A DNA stretch of 9,276 nucleotides from Bacteroidota bacterium. Lineage in GTDB: Bacteria > Bacteroidota > Bacteroidia > Chitinophagales > Chitinophagaceae. Position numbers and translations under genes: made by a program. Within the stretch, counting starts at the first letter, position 1, and each line of letters starts with the position of its first letter. Location of the stretch: contig JAFAAT010000185.1 in the NCBI GenBank assembly GCA_023426425.1, positions 1-9,276 on the forward strand, read 5' to 3'. This document shows positions 6,454-9,276 of the stretch, piece by piece. The notes below the pieces were generated by a model. That model had not been told where the DNA came from. It saw only the letters and a program-made list of their open reading frames with translations, and ran no database searches.

Positions 6454-7977
6454 ATGAAAAGAACTCTCATTGGCGTGAGCATGCTGTGTATCGGAGCAGC
6501 GACCCTCTTGTCAGCTTGCTCTTCGAACAGATCTTCCGGTGTCTCCAGGGCAACTGGTTGGGATTACAACGACCCACGCCTGGGCGGCTTTCACGTACCC
6601 GATTACCCTGGCCAACAAACTGGTCCTGGCCTTACTTTTGTCGAAGGTGGACGCTTCACAATGGGACAAACCGAAGAGGATTTGATGATGGAGCGTGATA
6701 ACGTGCCTCGCACCGTTTCCGTTTCTTCATTCTATATGGACGAAACCGAGGTGGCTAACGTACACTACAGAGAATATCTGTACTGGCTCGGTCGCTCTTA
6801 TGGATCTGACTATCCCGATCATATCGCACGTGCGCTTCCCGATACAACAACCTGGCGCCGCGCATTATCCTATAACGAACCTCTGGTTCAGTACTATTTC
6901 CGCCACGCAGCTTACAACTTCTATCCTGTCGTCGGTGTAAACTGGTACCAGGCTAATGAATTCGCCAAATGGCGTAGCGACAGGGTTAATGAACAAATCC
7001 TGATGAAGAACGGCATGCTTCAAAAGAATCCTAACCAGGTGAATGAAGATGTCTTCACTACTGAAACCTATGTGGCAGGACAATATGAAGGTGCTGCAGG
7101 AAGAAGGCGCCTCCGCGACCTCGATCCAAGTGGTGCTGGTCGTCGTAACGTAACCTATTCTGACGGTTACCTGCTTCCTAACTATCGCCTCCCAACAGAA
7201 GCTGAGTGGGAATACGCAGCACTAGGCCTGATTGGCAATAACCCAGAACCTGCAACAAACCGCCGTCGTGGTGAAGAAGTTCTGACAGATCGTAATATCT
7301 ACCCTTGGGGACCAAGAGAAACTGTACGTGCTAATCAACGCAATGCCCAACAGGGTGAGTTTCTCGGTAACTTCCGCCGCGGAGCAGGCGACCTGATGGG
7401 TACTCCCGGCGGTCTCAACGATAATGCAGACATCCCTGCACCTGTATTCTCTTACAAGCCTAACGCCTTTGGTCTTTACAACATGGCCGGTAACGTTAGT
7501 GAGTGGGTTGCTGACACCTACCGTCCACTTACACACCAGGACGCAGAAGACTTCCGTCCTTTCCGTGGTAATGTGTATGATGCATACCGTCGTATCGCGG
7601 AAGACAACTCACTGGAAGAAAAAGATAGCCTTGGTCGTCTTTCTACCCGCCTCATGACTCCGGAAGAACTTGCAACTAAGAGAAATCAGGACTTCATGGT
7701 TAATGATCCTGATGCAAGAGACTACATCGATGGTGATTCAGTATTCGTGTACGATTACGGTCGCACTACACTGATCAACAACGACTCACGTGTAATCAAA
7801 GGCGGTAGCTGGGCAGATCGCGCTTACTGGCTGTCTCCAGGCACTCGCCGCTTCCATCAGGCTAACCAGGGAAGTTCTACAATTGGTTTCCGTCTCGCTA
7901 TGGATCGCCTGGGTAGCCCAACCGGTGACAACCGTGTAGGCTCCGGCAACTTCTTCAGCAGCGGAAGAAGAAGATAA
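6454..7977 (+). CDS. gldJ: Gliding motility/T9SS lipoprotein GldJ (FGE/SUMF1-fold, non-catalytic)
   Basis: The product is 507 aa. It begins with a lipoprotein signal (MKRTLIGVSMLCIGAATL) and lipobox LSAC with Cys22 as the lipidated residue, followed by SSNRSSG, then ATGWDYNDP. Residues about 58-485 form a sulfatase-modifying-factor (FGE) domain: FVEGGRFTMG (62-71), DETEVANVHYREYLYW (96-111), VVGVNWYQANEFAKWR (159-174), YRLPTEAEWEYAALG (244-258), YPWG (283-286), FGLYNMAGNVSEWVADTY (339-356) and IKGGSWADRAYW (448-459), ending in GFRLAMD. No cysteine follows Cys22, so the copper-binding catalytic cysteines of true FGE are absent and the role should be structural. A long charged insert (about 360-440) separates the last two core motifs. 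Known of the family: GldJ and GldK are related lipoproteins; GldJ is needed for gliding and for GldK stability. I choose GldJ because porU and porV are adjacent, whereas gldK sits with gldLMN. Arg codons are mostly CGT/CGC, with no CGA or CGG seen, suggesting high expression. A strong terminator follows. Confidence 0.88.
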   Translation: MKRTLIGVSMLCIGAATLLSACSSNRSSGVSRATGWDYNDPRLGGFHVPDYPGQQTGPGLTFVEGGRFTMGQTEEDLMMERDNVPRTVSVSSFYMDETEVANVHYREYLYWLGRSYGSDYPDHIARALPDTTTWRRALSYNEPLVQYYFRHAAYNFYPVVGVNWYQANEFAKWRSDRVNEQILMKNGMLQKNPNQVNEDVFTTETYVAGQYEGAAGRRRLRDLDPSGAGRRNVTYSDGYLLPNYRLPTEAEWEYAALGLIGNNPEPATNRRRGEEVLTDRNIYPWGPRETVRANQRNAQQGEFLGNFRRGAGDLMGTPGGLNDNADIPAPVFSYKPNAFGLYNMAGNVSEWVADTYRPLTHQDAEDFRPFRGNVYDAYRRIAEDNSLEEKDSLGRLSTRLMTPEELATKRNQDFMVNDPDARDYIDGDSVFVYDYGRTTLINNDSRVIKGGSWADRAYWLSPGTRRFHQANQGSSTIGFRLAMDRLGSPTGDNRVGSGNFFSSGRRR

Positions 7978-8006
7978 AAACAAAACTGTCTAAGAAATAC
8001 AAAGAG

Positions 8007-8032
8007 CCCCTTCAAATTTGAAGGGGTTTTTT
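8007..8032 (+). terminator. Intrinsic terminator of gldJ
   Basis: A perfect palindrome, CCCCTTCA then AATT then TGAAGGGG (8007-8026), is followed by six T. It lies 29 bases after the gldJ stop. The T run ends only 22 bases before the first codon of murF, so it separates gldJ from murF unless it is read through. Confidence 0.92.
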
Positions 8033-8054
8033 ATATTTACGCAAACAAGAAGAC

Positions 8055-9276
8055 TTGAATATCCACGAACTCTACAGCCTGTACCTCGATTACCCCTCTG
8101 TACAGACTGATACGCGAAAACTTAAACCAGGAGATATCTATTTCGCGCTCAAAGGCCCCAGCTTTGATGGTAATGAGTTTGCGCTCAAGGCACTGGATCA
8201 GGGCGCAACCTATTCCGTCATAGACAATCCGGCCTGGAAAAAGGACGACAGATGCATTCTCGTTTCTGATGTACTGCAAACGCTCCAGGACCTCGCAAAG
8301 CATCACAGGCAACAGTTCAACATACCGTTTATAGCCATTACGGGCTCAAACGGAAAAACAACTACCAAAGAGCTGGTTACCAACGTCTTGCGTCAGAAAT
8401 ACAAGACATACGCAACAACTGGCAACCTGAACAACCACATTGGTGTGCCGTTGACGATCCTTAAAATTGGTAGGGATGCAGAAATGGCAGTCATAGAAAT
8501 GGGAGCAAACCATCAGAAGGAAATTGCCTCCTATTGTGAAATAGCACAGCCAACCCATGGTATTATAACCAACTGCGGTAAAGCACATATAGAAGGCTTC
8601 GGAGGAGAGGAAGGTGTCCGTAAAGGAAAAGGAGAACTCTATGATTACCTGCGGCAGCATAATGGTACTATCTTCCGTAATGCCGATCTGGATTACCTGG
8701 ACTCGATGGCTGCAGGTATAGAGCACCAGGTAAGTTACGGGAGCGCGAATGCCCAGTATCTGGGGAAACCATTGACCGACAGCCTTTTCCTTAAGCTGGC
8801 TATCCTCAAATCAGGAGCTGAGACTACCATCCAATCCAGACTGGTAGGTGGCTACAACTTCCCCAATGCAATGGTAGCAGTGGCTGTAGGCCTGCACTTC
8901 GGCATCGGGATAGATAGTGTAAAACAGGCAATTGAAGCCTATGAGCCCGACAACAGCAGGTCGCAGTTCATCCAAAAAGGCAGCAATCAGGTAATACTCG
9001 ATGCCTACAATGCTAACCCCACAAGCATGAAGGCAGCAATTTCCAACTTCGCAGGCCTGGACTTACCCGCCAAAAGATTGTGGATCGGCGGGATGAAAGA
9101 AATGGGTAAAGACGAGACAGCAGAACACCAGGCATTGGTTGACTTTATCAGCCAGTATAGCTGGGAAGACGTGATGATCGTTGGAAAAGAATTCGAGCCG
9201 GTAAATCATTCCTATACCTGGTTCCGAACCTCCGGGGAGGCAGCGGCATCTATTCGCGACAACAAACCCGAAAACG
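8055..9276 (+). CDS. murF: UDP-N-acetylmuramoyl-tripeptide--D-alanyl-D-alanine ligase MurF, 3' end outside window
   Basis: MurF is the cytoplasmic ATP-dependent ligase that adds D-Ala-D-Ala to UDP-MurNAc-tripeptide, the last soluble step of peptidoglycan precursor synthesis. The window shows 407 codons. Motifs in order: STDTR-like substrate region VQTDTRKLKPGDIYFAL (16-32), the P-loop GSNGKTTTKE (97-106), NLNNHIGVPLT (124-133), EMGANHQKEI (148-157), TNCGKAHIEGFG (172-183), GGYNFPNAMVAV (265-276), the C-terminal hallmark DAYNANPTSMKAA (316-328) and IGGMKEMG (344-351). Members are usually about 430 aa in this phylum, so roughly twenty residues are missing at the right edge. The start is the TTG at 8055-8057, giving MNIHELYSLYL. 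An in-frame TGA lies at 8019-8021 and no ATG or GTG occurs between them, so no conventional start is available. An A-rich leader (AAACAAGAAG) precedes it. No clear promoter separates it from the gldJ terminator. Confidence 0.93.
   Translation, partial: MNIHELYSLYLDYPSVQTDTRKLKPGDIYFALKGPSFDGNEFALKALDQGATYSVIDNPAWKKDDRCILVSDVLQTLQDLAKHHRQQFNIPFIAITGSNGKTTTKELVTNVLRQKYKTYATTGNLNNHIGVPLTILKIGRDAEMAVIEMGANHQKEIASYCEIAQPTHGIITNCGKAHIEGFGGEEGVRKGKGELYDYLRQHNGTIFRNADLDYLDSMAAGIEHQVSYGSANAQYLGKPLTDSLFLKLAILKSGAETTIQSRLVGGYNFPNAMVAVAVGLHFGIGIDSVKQAIEAYEPDNSRSQFIQKGSNQVILDAYNANPTSMKAAISNFAGLDLPAKRLWIGGMKEMGKDETAEHQALVDFISQYSWEDVMIVGKEFEPVNHSYTWFRTSGEAAASIRDNKPEN

Noticed and set aside
6454..7977. Active sulfatase-modifying enzyme (formylglycine-generating enzyme)
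   Set aside because: The catalytic cysteines are missing and the protein is a lipoprotein in a gliding/T9SS cluster.
8037..8726. Two minus-strand ORFs (91 and 126 codons) at 8037-8312 and 8346-8726
   Set aside because: Both are antisense to murF, which shows all family motifs on the plus strand.

Overview
The window looks like a chromosomal segment of a member of the Bacteroidota, most likely a Chitinophagia/Flavobacteriia-type organism. It carries PorU, PorV and GldJ, proteins of the type IX secretion (T9SS)/gliding machinery that is confined to that phylum. Its intergenic regions contain the phylum-specific -7 promoter element (TAnnTTTG), and gene starts are preceded by A-rich leaders rather than Shine-Dalgarno sequences. 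I see no insertion sequence, integrase, phage gene, CRISPR array, tRNA or rRNA. This reads as core genome.

Layout, left to right. (1) 2-706, plus strand: the 3' end of a larger gene whose start lies outside the window. It encodes a small beta-rich domain followed by a long helical tail, as at the C-terminus of VPS10/sortilin-like beta-propeller proteins. (2) 707-1201: a 495-base gap between two convergent genes, with no convincing gene. It holds a degenerate 11-bp tandem repeat (771-869), a 22-bp-spaced repeat (947-1012) and the terminator of porV. (3) 1202-2383, minus: porV, an outer-membrane beta-barrel. (4) 2463-6200, minus: porU, the gingipain-like C25 peptidase that acts as T9SS sortase. 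I place its start at 6200, not at the longer ATG at 6248. porU and porV form a unit transcribed leftward, and porV also has a near-consensus promoter of its own. (5) 6201-6453: a divergent promoter region with outward-facing promoters and two inverted repeats. (6) 6454-7977, plus: gldJ, a lipoprotein with a formylglycine-generating-enzyme-like fold that lacks the catalytic cysteines, followed by a strong intrinsic terminator. (7) 8055 to the window end, plus: murF with a TTG start, running off the right edge a few codons before its expected end.

How they work together. PorU and PorV act at the cell surface. In characterised species, PorV carries T9SS cargo from the translocon to PorU, which cleaves the C-terminal sorting domain and attaches the cargo to A-type lipopolysaccharide. 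GldJ is an outer-membrane lipoprotein needed for gliding and for stability of the GldK ring protein, which links it to the same machine. MurF makes the last cytoplasmic peptidoglycan precursor and is a housekeeping neighbour. The cluster is a known one. The least explained parts are the intergenic repeats, the divergent control region, and the unusual TTG start of murF placed directly behind the gldJ terminator.
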